A program made the position numbers and the translations under genes. The notes under the pieces were generated by a model that was not told the origin of the DNA, searched no databases, and saw nothing but the letters and a program-made list of their open reading frames with translations. From Ectobacillus antri (GTDB taxonomy: Bacteria > Bacillota > Bacilli > Bacillales > Bacillaceae_G), in contig NZ_RIAV01000014.1 of NCBI RefSeq assembly GCF_003852715.1, positions 1 to 64,000 on the forward strand: DNA of 64,000 bases. Direction: 5' to 3'. This document shows, in pieces, positions 25,483-34,523 of the stretch; positions within the stretch are counted from its first letter, which is position 1; each line of letters opens with the position of its first letter.

Positions 25483-26166
25483 CATGCCCATCAAGCCAAC
25501 GGTGAGAAACTCTAGCTACACCTTGATTTTTGTACTGTAACTAATGAGTTTTGGAAAAATAAACATGCCAAATAAACCTATGAAAATGTGATTTTTTCGC
25601 TAGGCAGCTTGTCTTTTATTCACCGTCGTTTCATAGACAACACCAAGAATATCGAAGACAGTCATTTTTTTGTAACGATGACATTTACGACCATTCTTTT
25701 TAAGCAATTGATAGAGGCGATGCAGAATCGCCAAGAGTTCATCTGTGTCAACTGCCATTGCTTGGAACAGTAACGGAAAGTAATCCTTAATCATATAAAT
25801 TGCTTTGTATTCGCTCAGTTCTTGCTTCTGCTTTTCGAGTAGAAACTGTCGCGTGTGAAACATCGTAGAGGAACAGATGAGAATGCCAATGAGTTGGCCA
25901 TACAAATGGCATTCAAGACGTTCTTTTTTGATGTTCTTACACTCATCAATTTCAAAGAACGACTTCCATGTTTTAAACAAAATCTCTATTTGCCAACGTA
26001 GTGAATACAAGGCATGCACGTAGTTAGTCGGCACTTCTTCTGGCAAACAAAAAGGGTACAGCTCGTCTCCAGACAACAGGAAACGTCCATACCCTCTCAC
26101 TTTTTTCACAGAAGAAGTGAATTCCCTTTTGACACCCACAAGTATGAATACTATAATTATCTGCAT
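25483..26166 (-). mobile_element. IS231-like (IS4 family) remnant, 3' part
   Basis: CATGCCCATCAA at 25483-25494 matches the terminal inverted repeat of IS231-type elements and lies beyond the 3' end of the transposase fragment. No matching left repeat is found near 26166-26350, so the 5' half of the element has been lost. Confidence 0.65.
25600..26166 (-). pseudogene. IS4-family transposase, C-terminal part
   Basis: The frame carries the YREK signature of IS4-family transposases ([15 protein letters not shown]), including the catalytic Glu, followed by [11 protein letters not shown] and a complete C terminus. The first two DDE aspartates and the N-terminal ~250 residues are absent; sequence before about 26115 is unrelated. 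It cannot be an active transposase. Confidence 0.8.
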
Positions 26167-26823
26167 ACTAGCAGTATGAACAAAAGGTTGAAGCTAAGCG
26201 TTTCCGTGTCATGACCACGGATCGTAATGGATAGAAAAAGTGCTACCAACACTTTTTCTATCTGCTTGAACCTTTTTTATTTTGCCGTTCAGTTTGTTAG
26301 TGCTTATTCTATCACCTTGAGTCAAAAAATAGCAATCTTCAATATTTTTAATTGCTCGAAGAATAAGAGCAAGGAACAACCATTTAGGTAGACAGTAAGT
26401 AGATCACCTTTCTAAATTCAGATACAAAATTCTTGTATAGATTTAGAGGGCAGTCCTTGCTATATCAACCAAACAAAATTTATTTAAATACACAAATTTA
26501 AAAATATAAAATGTCTTTACTCACAAGAAAAGTAATAGACATTTCAGTATCAATCTTCTCTGTTAAGAATGTAAATTATTCCTAAATAAACCATAAACAT
26601 GTTTTTTTGGGATTTATTGTATTAATATGTTTAATCGAGGCGATAAAAGTCAAAAAATTTATAATGGTTTAATTTTTTAATGAATTCTAACATCATACAG
26701 ATACATAATGCTAGAAAAATTATTTATGAGCTAATTTGTAAAAAATGATTTACTAATATATTACATTATTGTAATATTTTTCTTGTGAGGTATATGTTAA
26801 CTAATTTACATAAGGGGTTTACA
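26167..26823. other. 650-bp AT-rich region without a gene
   Basis: Contains a hairpin at about 26233-26266 (GATAGAAAAAGTG with CACTTTTTCTATC) near the broken edge of the IS remnant. Otherwise only AT-rich sequence with scattered stops is seen; promoter elements for the YidC-like gene presumably lie in the last 100 bases. Confidence 0.5.
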
Positions 26824-27222
26824 ATGAGCTTGATAAGTGTACAACTATCTAATCTGTTGAATCTCACAGCTGAAAAAGTAGGTAGCTTTGGGTTATCAAT
26901 TATCATCATCACACTATGCTTAAAAATCATTCTGGCTCCATTAAATGTGAGACAAATGAAAATCAGTAAATTAATGAACGCAGTCAATAAGGAGGTTTCA
27001 GCATCATTAGAAACAAGAAAACTTGAAACCCAAGAGGAAGAGTCTAAAATTCGAGGGGAAATGGAAGATAGTTTACTGCCAGATTTAAACCAGCATTTTA
27101 TGGGGCAGGTAGCCGTTAAAGGAATTGACCTACAATTCTCTATAATAATATTGTTTGTGAACCTCTTTATCTTTATGCTACTTTCTTGGGTTTCTTTTAC
27201 TAAGAGAGAGGTTACAGTTTGA
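26824..27222 (+). CDS. Short YidC/Oxa1-like membrane protein
   Basis: Encodes 132 residues. The segment VGSFGLSIIIITLCLKIILAPLNVRQMKISKLM resembles the first core helix and following loop of YidC/SpoIIIJ insertases (GNYGLAII...LILLPLTIKQMKSM). A charged stretch, a second short motif and a C-terminal helix (FSIIILFVNLFIFMLLSWV) follow. Full YidC has about 260 residues and five helices; here only two remain, so it is a reduced relative or decayed gene. AAGGGG lies six bases before the ATG at 26824. Confidence 0.5.
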   Translation: MSLISVQLSNLLNLTAEKVGSFGLSIIIITLCLKIILAPLNVRQMKISKLMNAVNKEVSASLETRKLETQEEESKIRGEMEDSLLPDLNQHFMGQVAVKGIDLQFSIIILFVNLFIFMLLSWVSFTKREVTV

Positions 27223-27267
27223 TTTAGTCGATTGTTTATAATTTATCGAATTGGAGGTATATGATAA

Positions 27268-27342
27268 GTGTTAAAAAATCTATTTTGGGGACTTGCATGG
27301 ATTGCCCTTTGTATTGCGATAGTGTTCACATTTTTGAAGTGA
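27268..27342 (+). CDS. 24-residue hydrophobic peptide
   Basis: With GTG start and TTGGAGGT nine bases upstream, the frame gives a single transmembrane peptide (LKNLFWGLAWIALCIAIVF, then TFLK). An alternative ATG at 27261 in another frame gives 31 residues. Small size, one helix and a Lys tail recall type I toxins or small membrane regulators. It follows the YidC-like gene by 45 bases and may be co-transcribed. No homologue is recognised. Confidence 0.35.
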   Translation: MLKNLFWGLAWIALCIAIVFTFLK

Positions 27343-27664
27343 TTATCTTGTAAAAAAGCTTTAGAAAACAGTCAGTACGTCTTCTTGTAATATTTTTCAT
27401 TAAAGAAACATACTCGTACTGTAGCAAAGTTCTCTTAATCCAGTGCTGGTACGAGGGTGCATAGAATCCTGCGCATCTCCCAATTGCTATGTAGCGGAGC
27501 CTTACCCAACGCTGTGTAATAGGGTAGGGATGACTTCCCTGTTTTACGTGACAAGTCATTCCTACATTTCGCCACAATCCGTGCTAGCTCGATGAGGGTT
27601 TCCCTAAATCTCGCCATGCCTTACACGAGGAAGGGCGTGCATCTCGGCTTCGCTCAGGGATTAT
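27343..27664. other. 320-bp region without a supported gene
   Basis: A minus-strand frame of 60 codons (27435-27617) lacks a ribosome site and any recognised motif. Base composition is higher in G+C than the sequence on its left, so the junction with the integrase-bearing part of the segment probably lies near 27420. Confidence 0.35.
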
Positions 27665-27988
27665 CTACGTCTTCGCTGCACTTAATGGGCAATCTACTAT
27701 ATTAATAGTTACCGACTTTCCAACTGTGACGAACCACCCCAGTTGCCGCTCGTTCTTCTCCACCTTGAGGAATTCATATGGCGCGACCCCCGGCAAAAAC
27801 TCATTCTGCAGCAGCTCCGCTACAGAGATATAATCCAAATCCTTCGGAACGTCCTCCAGTTGATACGCTTTCATGTGATAGCCTCGCACATGGTCATACG
27901 ACTCCCGCTTGTACTGGACGGCCTCGCCCTTGTTCTGTGCCTTGCGCCGCAATGCTTCTATCTCTGCTTCCATCTCTAAGTATTGCAT
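27665..27988 (-). CDS. Hypothetical protein downstream of the integrase
   Basis: Encodes 107 residues: an N-terminal helix (YLEMEAEIEALRRKAQNK), then YDHVRGYHMKAYQLEDVPKDLDYISVAELLQNE and a short beta-rich end. AAGGAGG lies before the ATG. Its start is 17 bases after the integrase stop on the same strand, so it was probably co-transcribed with it. No function can be assigned. Confidence 0.55.
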   Translation of the reverse strand: MQYLEMEAEIEALRRKAQNKGEAVQYKRESYDHVRGYHMKAYQLEDVPKDLDYISVAELLQNEFLPGVAPYEFLKVEKNERQLGWFVTVGKSVTINIVDCPLSAAKT

Positions 27989-28005
27989 TTTGTTTTCCTC
28001 CTTAT

Positions 28006-28755
28006 CTACTCCGCCAAATAAATACGTGTTACGTCTTCGCGTGAATGCCCAATTAATTCCGAGACTTCCAAACGAGCCTGCCGTTCGCCCATGCCGGCCG
28101 TGATCCGCCGGTCATACTCTTCTTTTGTATACGTGTGGCGAAAGCTATGACAGGTGACATGCACTCCGAGCGGACGACCATGCACTGGGTCTTCCACCTT
28201 TGCACGATGGTTTTTAATAAAATCCTGCACACGCTGGATGACAGTGTGCGCTTTTTCCCCTTCCCGCACAAACAACTTGGCCCCACGCTCGCCCCCCTGC
28301 ATAGAGTCATGCAGCATTGCTCTGCCGGTCTCTCTCAGAGGCACCTCGCGCACAAGCCCTCCTTTACCCTTTATCGTCAGCAAACCGTCTCTCAGCGTCT
28401 TCTCCGCGTCCGTGCGGCTCAATCGCGTGACCTCATGGATCCGCAATCCCTGCTCCCGTGCCAATTGAATAATCTGGGCCGTGTCTGCATGACCGTTCTG
28501 CTCCGCCAATGTAATGAATCTCTGATATTCCAGCTCCGTACATCGGCGGTTCACACCGCCAAAACTGCGACGCTCCAGTGAGAACTCTTTATACGTTTCC
28601 TGCAATTGCTTGTTATCGGAGATTTGATAGCGCGTTTTCGGTAATTGATTATGAAAGTACCTGACCGCTGCCAGATCCTGCTTCACGGTTGCCGCGCTCA
28701 TCCCCTCATTTTGGCGCTCCAACACATATGCGACGAGATGCTTGTTCTGCATGTT
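28006..28755 (-). pseudogene. Tyrosine recombinase, N-terminally truncated
   Basis: About 250 codons retain the core catalytic set: Arg in GLRIHEVTRL, Lys in IKGKGG, HxxR in CHSFRHTY, His in LIGHSRED and nucleophile Tyr in VTRIYLAE. The SAM-like N-terminal domain is preserved only from MQNKHLVAYVLERQNEGMSAATVKQDL; upstream, the frame enters a palindrome arm and foreign sequence up to 28833. Integrases of this type have about 60-80 more N-terminal residues, so the gene is broken unless an internal start works. Confidence 0.75.
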
Positions 28756-28784
28756 GGGTGTTTTTGCCCATCCCCCGAAAAGGG
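28756..28784. repeat. Half copy of the 47-bp palindrome at the right edge
   Basis: Exact 21-bp arm of the 22572-22618 palindrome, followed by GAAAA (the reverse complement of its TTTTC spacer) and GGG. It marks the point where the integrase gene is interrupted. Confidence 0.8.
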
Positions 28785-28826
28785 AGAATAAGACAAAATA
28801 TACCAAATTGTATTTTGTCTTATTCT
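28785..28826 (-). terminator. Perfect 16-bp inverted repeat, probable terminator
   Basis: AGAATAAGACAAAATA pairs with TATTTTGTCTTATTCT across a 10-base loop. On the minus strand it follows the stop of a short gene fragment and probably was its terminator. Confidence 0.6.
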
Positions 28827-28929
28827 TCTTCAAGTGAAGGGGCTTGCGTTAACTTGTTTAAAATATCCTCTTCATTGATACCCTTAATGATTGTCTCTAA
28901 ATTTACTACTGTCGGAGATTTGCTATATA
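28807..28929 (-). pseudogene. C-terminal fragment of an unidentified gene
   Basis: An open stretch of 40 codons begins directly after a stop, without ATG, and ends PTVVNLETIIKGINEEDILN followed by a few residues and TAA. A terminator-like hairpin follows. Codon use looks genuine, but I cannot name the parent. Confidence 0.3.
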
Positions 28930-29084
28930 TAAGTGAATAATTTTTTCAGCCTCTAATGCCTAAAACCTTCCCTTCCTGTCTACACTGTTTACTAGAAAAG
29001 GCAGGGACAGGAGCTGGTAAAATGAAGCGGTTAAACATTACAAACTTTCATGACTGATACCTCCAGATAAAAGTAGGATGCTGC

Positions 29085-29459
29085 TTATTTGCGTATAAGA
29101 GACTGCACCGCCCAGATACAAACGAATGCCCATATAAGCAAAATGAGCGTCCCTACAAACCAATTCTTTGGTTTTTCCTTCTTCATCATTTCCTGCGCCT
29201 CCGCTTCGCAAGCGACGAGCACGTGCTCAGGAATGAGCTTGAGCGCCAGCAAAATGCCAAGTGGTATCAGGATTAGGTCATCTAAGTAGCCTAAAATCGG
29301 AATAAAGTCCGGTATCAGATCAATGGGGCTGAACGCATAAGCTACCACACAGCCGGCAAAGAGCTTGGCGTACCAAGGCACATCCTCCGATTTGCAGGCG
29401 AGATATAGAACGAAAATATGTTGTTTGAGTTGCTTTGCCCACGTTTTAATACGATTCAT
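29085..29459 (-). CDS. YkvA-type DUF1232 membrane protein
   Basis: Encodes 124 residues. The DUF1232 motif YAFSPIDLIPDFIPILGYLDDL is exact, flanked by hydrophobic segments, with a C-terminal helix (FVGTLILLIWAFVCIWAVQ). The family is widespread and of unknown function. Upstream GGAGACAC fits the start. The adjoining 28940-29084 stretch shows no gene. Confidence 0.85.
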   Translation of the reverse strand: MNRIKTWAKQLKQHIFVLYLACKSEDVPWYAKLFAGCVVAYAFSPIDLIPDFIPILGYLDDLILIPLGILLALKLIPEHVLVACEAEAQEMMKKEKPKNWFVGTLILLIWAFVCIWAVQSLIRK

Positions 29460-29593
29460 AGTGTCTCCTTATTTGTGTTTTGTATATTGTATCATCTAAA
29501 GATGCGGGGGAGAATGACAAAAGCGGGGAACGTACATCCTATATGCACGTGGAATAAACGGGCTGTAAGGGTAAGAAGGAGGGGGAATACACG

Positions 29594-29812
29594 GTGACGC
29601 ACTATTGGGTGATTTTGTTAGCGATAGCTGTAGCGGTTGTCTTTATAGCTGAAAAAATAAAACAGCCGTATCCGACGCTTCTGGTTGTATTTGGATTAAT
29701 TGTGGGCGTGATGCCGATTGACGCATTAGATGAAGTGAAGCGGTACGCTGTAGACGATAAAGTGTTTCAAACGACCATAATTTTAAAAGCTACCTTTCCA
29801 TATGGAGGGTAG
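29594..29812 (+). pseudogene. Na+/H+ antiporter (CPA1/NhaP-like) N-terminal remnant
   Basis: Starts with GTG preceded by AAGGAGGGGG. VILLAIAVAVVFIAEKIKQPYPTLLVVFGLIVGVMPI is the first helix pair of the CPA1 antiporters; family proteins have over 500 residues and about twelve helices. After KVFQTTIILK the frame runs into a terminator (ATFPYGG comes from it). A large deletion has removed the rest. Confidence 0.75.
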
Positions 29813-29820
29813 CTTTTTTG
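29785..29820 (+). terminator. Terminator fused to the antiporter remnant
   Basis: AAAAGCTACC pairs with GGTAGCTTTT and is followed by a T-run; probably the original terminator of the antiporter gene, left by the deletion. Confidence 0.8.
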
Positions 29821-29904
29821 GTAGAAACGTCTGTTAGTATACTTTACATAAGGAAGGTCATACTAACGCATATTACAAGAATCTGCCATTGAGGAAGCCT
29901 ACAT

Positions 29905-31350
29905 ATGAAACAAATATCAACAATCGTGGAAATGAATCTTTTTTATGCGCGGCAAGCGCTTCATTTTAACAAAGAAGTCATCACGAGAACTGTGAGCGTT
30001 GCGGGGCTTGCGATTGGTATGGTGTATGTGGACACGATTGCATCAAAGGATGTCATTCAAAATCATATCATGCGGCCCTTGCTGCAGCTGCGTTCTCTTT
30101 CACACGAGGATGCAGTGCTCAGTGTAATGAATACGATTGAGATTGCAGATGCACAGGTGCTTTCTTCCATGGAGGAAGCTGTTGCGGAGCTGACAAACGG
30201 AAAAACGCTGTTGTTTATAGAGGGGACAGGTTCTTGCATCGTCGCTGATACATCAGATTGGAAGGATCGTTCCTTAGCGCCGCCGCAAACACAGCGCGTA
30301 TTAAAGGGACCGCAGATTGGCTTTACGGAGCTGGCCAAAAATAATCTATCGCTCATTAAAAGAGTCGTCAAGAATGCCGACTTGGTTATCGAGGAGCAAA
30401 GCATCGGTGAGGAAACTCAAACGAATGTGTCAGTTGTGTATCTAGCAGAGAAGGTAGATACAGAGATTTTACGAGATGTAAAGGAACGGCTCGCCGCTAT
30501 TGAGCTATCTGCCATTCTCGATTCATCCTACATTGAAGAGGTTATGACTGACAAGCAACAAACCACCTTTCCACTTGTATTAGTGACCGAGCGACCTGAT
30601 GTAACAGCGGCGCATCTGCTTGAGGGCAAGATTGTGATTGTATGTGACGGTTCTCCAAATGTAATCATCGTGCCCGCCCTATTCATTCAGTTTCTGCAGT
30701 CGCCTGAAGATTATTATGAGCCCTCTTTTTTGGAATGGACGCGACTGCTGCGCATTCTGTCTTTTGTTGTTTCCATTTATTTAATTCCACTATATATTGC
30801 ATTCACATTGTTTCATCCAGAGATGATTCCGAGTGAATTACTGATTAACCTGGCGGCGCAGCGGCAGGTTGTGCCCTTACCAGTATTGGCGGAGGTGCTT
30901 CTGTTTATGTTGATGTTTCAAATTGTACTGGAAAGCTCGATTCGGTTGCCGAGCGGGCTGACATTAGCGTTTGCGATTATTGGAACAATCATTTTGGGAC
31001 AATCGGCGGCGCAGGCTGGCCTCGTGCAGCTGGCCACCTTGGTGGTGGTATCGGCGACGTATGTATTGAATTTCGCGGTACCGGTACAGCCTTTTGCCAA
31101 TTCTGTCAAAACCATTCGCTATTTATTTGTATTTCTAGCGAGTACCTTCGGGTTTTACGGCATTATGCTGGGGACCATTGCACTTGTGATTCATCTATGC
31201 AGTTTGCAGAGCTTTCGCGTTCCGTACTTGTCGCCCATTATGCCGCTTCATATTCCTGATTTAAAAGACACGTTTGTTCGTATGAGTCTTAAAAAGATTG
31301 TAAATACGAAAAAGAAATACAAAACAGAACAGAATCAGCCGAGTGAGTGA
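29905..31350 (+). CDS. Spore germination receptor subunit A (GerA family)
   Basis: Encodes 481 residues of the GerAA/GerKA/GerBA family: a soluble N-terminal part (to about 285, including EGTGSCIVADTSDWKDRSL and QTQRVLKGPQIGFTELAKNN), then five membrane helices (PLYIAFTLFHPEMIPSELL; LPSGLTLAFAIIGTIILGQSAAQAGLV). The subunit sits in the spore inner membrane and, with B and C subunits, senses germinants and opens an ion channel. The start at 29905 lacks a strong ribosome site. It overlaps the C-subunit gene by four bases. Confidence 0.92.
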   Translation: MKQISTIVEMNLFYARQALHFNKEVITRTVSVAGLAIGMVYVDTIASKDVIQNHIMRPLLQLRSLSHEDAVLSVMNTIEIADAQVLSSMEEAVAELTNGKTLLFIEGTGSCIVADTSDWKDRSLAPPQTQRVLKGPQIGFTELAKNNLSLIKRVVKNADLVIEEQSIGEETQTNVSVVYLAEKVDTEILRDVKERLAAIELSAILDSSYIEEVMTDKQQTTFPLVLVTERPDVTAAHLLEGKIVIVCDGSPNVIIVPALFIQFLQSPEDYYEPSFLEWTRLLRILSFVVSIYLIPLYIAFTLFHPEMIPSELLINLAAQRQVVPLPVLAEVLLFMLMFQIVLESSIRLPSGLTLAFAIIGTIILGQSAAQAGLVQLATLVVVSATYVLNFAVPVQPFANSVKTIRYLFVFLASTFGFYGIMLGTIALVIHLCSLQSFRVPYLSPIMPLHIPDLKDTFVRMSLKKIVNTKKKYKTEQNQPSE

Positions 31351-32528
31351 TTGTTATGAGGTATCTATATGTTATATTTATTATTTTGTCAGCTGCTTCG
31401 CTCTCGTTTTCACAGGGTGATAAAAATGAATTAAATCAAATCGGCTTTTCCTTTGCGATGGGTGTAGACGAGGCAGAGAAGGGCTATGAGGTGTCATTGC
31501 AGCTCATCAATCCAAGCGCTTTATCGGGCGAAAAACCGATTAAAAACTCTCCTTATGTAGTATATAAAGCAAGCGGTAAGACAATTGATGCTGCCCTAGA
31601 GCACCTGTCTGTGTATATGTCACGTCATTTGCATCTAAAGCAAATGCAAATTATCGTCATTGGCGAAAAGATGGCACGAAACAGACCGATTCATGAGATT
31701 GCCAACTATCTACTGCAGGCGACGGATATCCCCGCCAATGTTCTGGTTGTAACGACAAGAGATGCAACCGCTTATGAGATGCTCAAGGTCTTTGCACCTG
31801 TGGAAGGGTTTTCGGGCCTTGAAATCACAAGCATCCTGCAAAAGCTGGGCAGAAAAATTCCGCAAACGGCAAGTGATATTAAAATCGATTTAATGCAGCA
31901 GGGAAAAGATTTAACGCTACCTTATATCTACATCATGGGCAAGCGCAAGCAAGGTGAGAAGCAAGCTAACTTTGAGACCCTAAAGCCCACGCATTTGGCG
32001 TATGGGGGAACCGCTTTGTTCAAAGGAGAAAAGCTCAAGGGCTTTATTGATTCGAGGGAATCGCTATACCTATACATGTTAGAGAAAAAAACATCTAATT
32101 TCCTGTTGGCTGCTAGCTGTCCTAAAGATGAAAAGAATTATTTTACCTTCAAGGTATCCGGCAGTCGCCCGAAGCTACGGGATGTAAAGATAAACGGAGA
32201 TAACATACGTTTTCTATTTGATCTAAAGCTAGATGGTACCGTCAGTCAGTACAACTGTCGTCATGACTTAGGTGACCCTGAGACAATTGAATTACTGAAA
32301 AAGGAGCTTGTGAAGGATATTGAGCATCATGTGGAGGAGGGCATGGTGGTATTTCGGAACTATGAGATAGATCCCTTTGGGTTAGGTGTGATGCTGGAAA
32401 AGCATAGTCAGCAGGAGTGGGATACAATAAAAGCAAGGTGGCCTGCTTTACTTAAAACAACGTCTATTTCTATTGATGCGGATATCAGGATTCCAAATAT
32501 CGGTGATTTTAAAGTAGGGAGTGAGTGA
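31347..32528 (+). CDS. Spore germination receptor subunit C (GerC family), without lipobox Cys
   Basis: Encodes 393 residues, the expected GerAC length, with family motifs IGFSFAMGVDEAEKGYEVSLQLINP, HLHLKQMQIIVIGEKMARN and the C-terminal three-domain layout. GerC proteins normally begin with a lipoprotein signal ending in a GCWD-type lipobox, where Cys is lipidated. Here the equivalent segment reads ASLSFSQGDKNELNQIG: no cysteine, so lipid anchoring by Lgt is impossible and the N-terminal helix may be cleaved or act as an anchor. Overlaps gerA-type and gerB-type genes. Confidence 0.88.
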   Translation: MIVMRYLYVIFIILSAASLSFSQGDKNELNQIGFSFAMGVDEAEKGYEVSLQLINPSALSGEKPIKNSPYVVYKASGKTIDAALEHLSVYMSRHLHLKQMQIIVIGEKMARNRPIHEIANYLLQATDIPANVLVVTTRDATAYEMLKVFAPVEGFSGLEITSILQKLGRKIPQTASDIKIDLMQQGKDLTLPYIYIMGKRKQGEKQANFETLKPTHLAYGGTALFKGEKLKGFIDSRESLYLYMLEKKTSNFLLAASCPKDEKNYFTFKVSGSRPKLRDVKINGDNIRFLFDLKLDGTVSQYNCRHDLGDPETIELLKKELVKDIEHHVEEGMVVFRNYEIDPFGLGVMLEKHSQQEWDTIKARWPALLKTTSISIDADIRIPNIGDFKVGSE

Positions 32529-33627
32529 ATTGCAGTCCAAGCAAGCGTTCGGTGTCATTGAACTATGCTGTACGATGCTTTTGTTTTTGCTCGGCAGCGC
32601 TATTGTACTGGGCGTCGGGCTTGAGGCGCGCAAGTACGCTTGGCTTGCGATCTTGCTGGCCGGTATGATAGGCACACTTTTGTTTGGTATGTACGTATAC
32701 ATTTGGAAGCATAACCATTATGGTAGTTTAGGCTTTATTTTAAAGCAGCAATTCGGAAAATATCTTGGTTTGGTATTGGCGATTATATACGCGTTGTATT
32801 TCTCGTTTATTGCATCTAGGGTGCTTATTGATTTTACGCAGTTCATCAGCAATTCCTTACTTTATAATATGAATCCTTTTTATATCAAGGTATCCATTTT
32901 GTTATTGGTACTTTACACGTATTCTAAGGGAATTGAACCATTTATCCGCTCGGCGATCTTGTTTGGGTTTGTGACGCTTTTGTTTATCATCGCGATGTTT
33001 GCCTTCATTTTACTAAGCGATTTGTTTCATCTAGAGTACATGAAACCTATGCTCCCGGTTCCGTTTGCAAATATTCGAAAAGCGGTGTTTCCACTACTGA
33101 TTACTCTTCCGTTCGGCGAATTAATCGTATTTTTCACATTGCTGCCATACGTGATAGAAAAGCGTGCTGTATGGAAAGGCGGCAGTGTTGTGATTCTTGT
33201 ATCCACCGTTATACTGTCTTTTTCTGCTTTTCTTACCATTTCCGTGCTGCACCCAGACTTAGCCTGGCAGCATATATTTCCGCTTGTAAAAGCCATTGAG
33301 CGTGTGCACGTCTTAAATTACATTCAGCGCTTAGATCTTATCGCGGTCATTATCTTTATTATCGGTGGCTTTTTTAAGATTTTTGTGTTCGCCTTCGGTT
33401 CTATACGGGTGATGCAGGAATGCTTACCACGCGTAAAACCTGGGATTCTGGCTACGATTGGACTGAGTCTCATTATGGGAGGGTCTTATTTTATGTCCAA
33501 CAATCCGCCGCAGCATCTAAAGCTGGGCTTGGAAATCGTCCCGCCCTTTGTACATGTGCCCCTGCAAATTGTTGTCCCCATGCTTTTGTTTGTCATAACA
33601 GCTGTACGAGCTAGGTTAGCTAAATAG
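32521..33627 (+). CDS. Spore germination receptor subunit B (GerB/APC-type permease)
   Basis: Encodes 368 residues with ten transmembrane helices, typical of the GerAB/GerKB amino-acid-permease-like subunit that binds the germinant. PFGELIVFFTLLPYV and GFFKIFVFAFGS are conserved family motifs. The start is GTG within the gerC 3' end (AGGGA just upstream); TTG at 32530 is an alternative. The order A-C-B is seen in several Bacillus germination operons. Confidence 0.88.
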   Translation: MSELQSKQAFGVIELCCTMLLFLLGSAIVLGVGLEARKYAWLAILLAGMIGTLLFGMYVYIWKHNHYGSLGFILKQQFGKYLGLVLAIIYALYFSFIASRVLIDFTQFISNSLLYNMNPFYIKVSILLLVLYTYSKGIEPFIRSAILFGFVTLLFIIAMFAFILLSDLFHLEYMKPMLPVPFANIRKAVFPLLITLPFGELIVFFTLLPYVIEKRAVWKGGSVVILVSTVILSFSAFLTISVLHPDLAWQHIFPLVKAIERVHVLNYIQRLDLIAVIIFIIGGFFKIFVFAFGSIRVMQECLPRVKPGILATIGLSLIMGGSYFMSNNPPQHLKLGLEIVPPFVHVPLQIVVPMLLFVITAVRARLAK

Positions 33628-33653
33628 AGCTTATAAAAAGGGAGGAATGAGAT

Positions 33654-33785
33654 ATGACGCGGCTGGGAACGGCCAAGGCTGTTACTACAGATTTTATAAA
33701 GCTGACTGGCAGGCAGCCGCGTACGTTTGAGGAGTTTGCGAGAAAGCATATTGATTCATTTATGTCAGTATCGCGAGGGAAATAG
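33654..33785 (+). pseudogene. C-terminal remnant of an NmrA-like NAD(P)-binding protein
   Basis: Encodes 43 residues with a GGGAGG site. FIKLTGRQPRTFEEFARKHIDSF matches the C-terminal helix of NmrA/YesF-type NAD(P)-binding proteins (LTGREPRTFEQF). The Rossmann domain is missing. It lies just after the ger operon and ends before a terminator. Confidence 0.5.
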
Positions 33786-33795
33786 GTAGTAGTGG

Positions 33796-33833
33796 GAAAA
33801 GGTCCAGTAGGGGTGCTGAACCTTTTTCTTTGT
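33796..33833 (+). terminator. Intrinsic terminator
   Basis: GAAAAGGT and ACCTTTTTC, with GTGC-side pairing, form an imperfect stem of about 11 bp followed by T-rich sequence. Confidence 0.6.
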
Positions 33834-33873
33834 TTGTAAGGGTAATGCAAATCTAAACGCATGTATTGCTTTG

Positions 33874-34320
33874 TTAATCGATATACTTCACCACAGCCAT
33901 TTCTTTCCCAAAGCGATGGCCTTCATCAACAAAGCCGAGGCTTTTGTATAAGTGATGCGCACCTTCGTTCGTCGGGTGATAGCCGACCACAATTTTACGA
34001 GCATTCGGCAGTGCAGCGATCTCCGCGAGCATCAGCTTTGCAGCTACTTTCCCAATGCCTCTGCCTTGAAATCTTTTGTCGATCATAATGCGGTACACCC
34101 AATACCCGTCCAACTCTTCAAGCTCTGTGTTATACATAAGAAATCCCGCCATTTCATCTCCGTAGTAGATGGCGTATGGACGGAGAGTGAGCTGGAATTT
34201 AGCCTGTAGAATGGAGATAGCATTCGGCTCTAAAAACGCGGCTTGTGCAGCAGAAACTTGAAGCTGACAGCACGTATACCAATTGTCTTCGTTTATTTCA
34301 ACAAGTGTAACTGTGTTCAT
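33874..34320 (-). CDS. GNAT acetyltransferase, BltD/spermidine acetyltransferase-like
   Basis: Encodes 148 residues. The CoA motif RFQGRGIGKVAAKLML and the C-terminal NEGAHHLYKSLGF motif are intact; the N-terminal VTLVEINEDNWYTCCQL and DEMAGFLMY segments match the BltD-type polyamine acetyltransferases. The substrate is therefore possibly a polyamine. AAGGGGC lies before the ATG. Confidence 0.8.
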   Translation of the reverse strand: MNTVTLVEINEDNWYTCCQLQVSAAQAAFLEPNAISILQAKFQLTLRPYAIYYGDEMAGFLMYNTELEELDGYWVYRIMIDKRFQGRGIGKVAAKLMLAEIAALPNARKIVVGYHPTNEGAHHLYKSLGFVDEGHRFGKEMAVVKYID

Positions 34321-34523
34321 AAAGTGCCCCTTTCTTAGATAGTTCCTTTTCTAGATTTGATTTTACCATATTTTTACTTTATTGTAGATTACATGTAGGG
34401 TTAAGGGGAGTATATAAAGCGGATCTATCGATAGAGCTTGGTGATCCAACTACGACTGAGCAACTGAAACAAGGCTATAAGCGTATGGAGGAAAGCGGCA
34501 ACTTGTAGCAAAGGAGGAGAAGC

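Noticed and set aside
27435-27617. 60-codon minus-strand gene
   Set aside because: No ribosome site, no recognised motif and no conserved neighbour; kept only as unassigned DNA.
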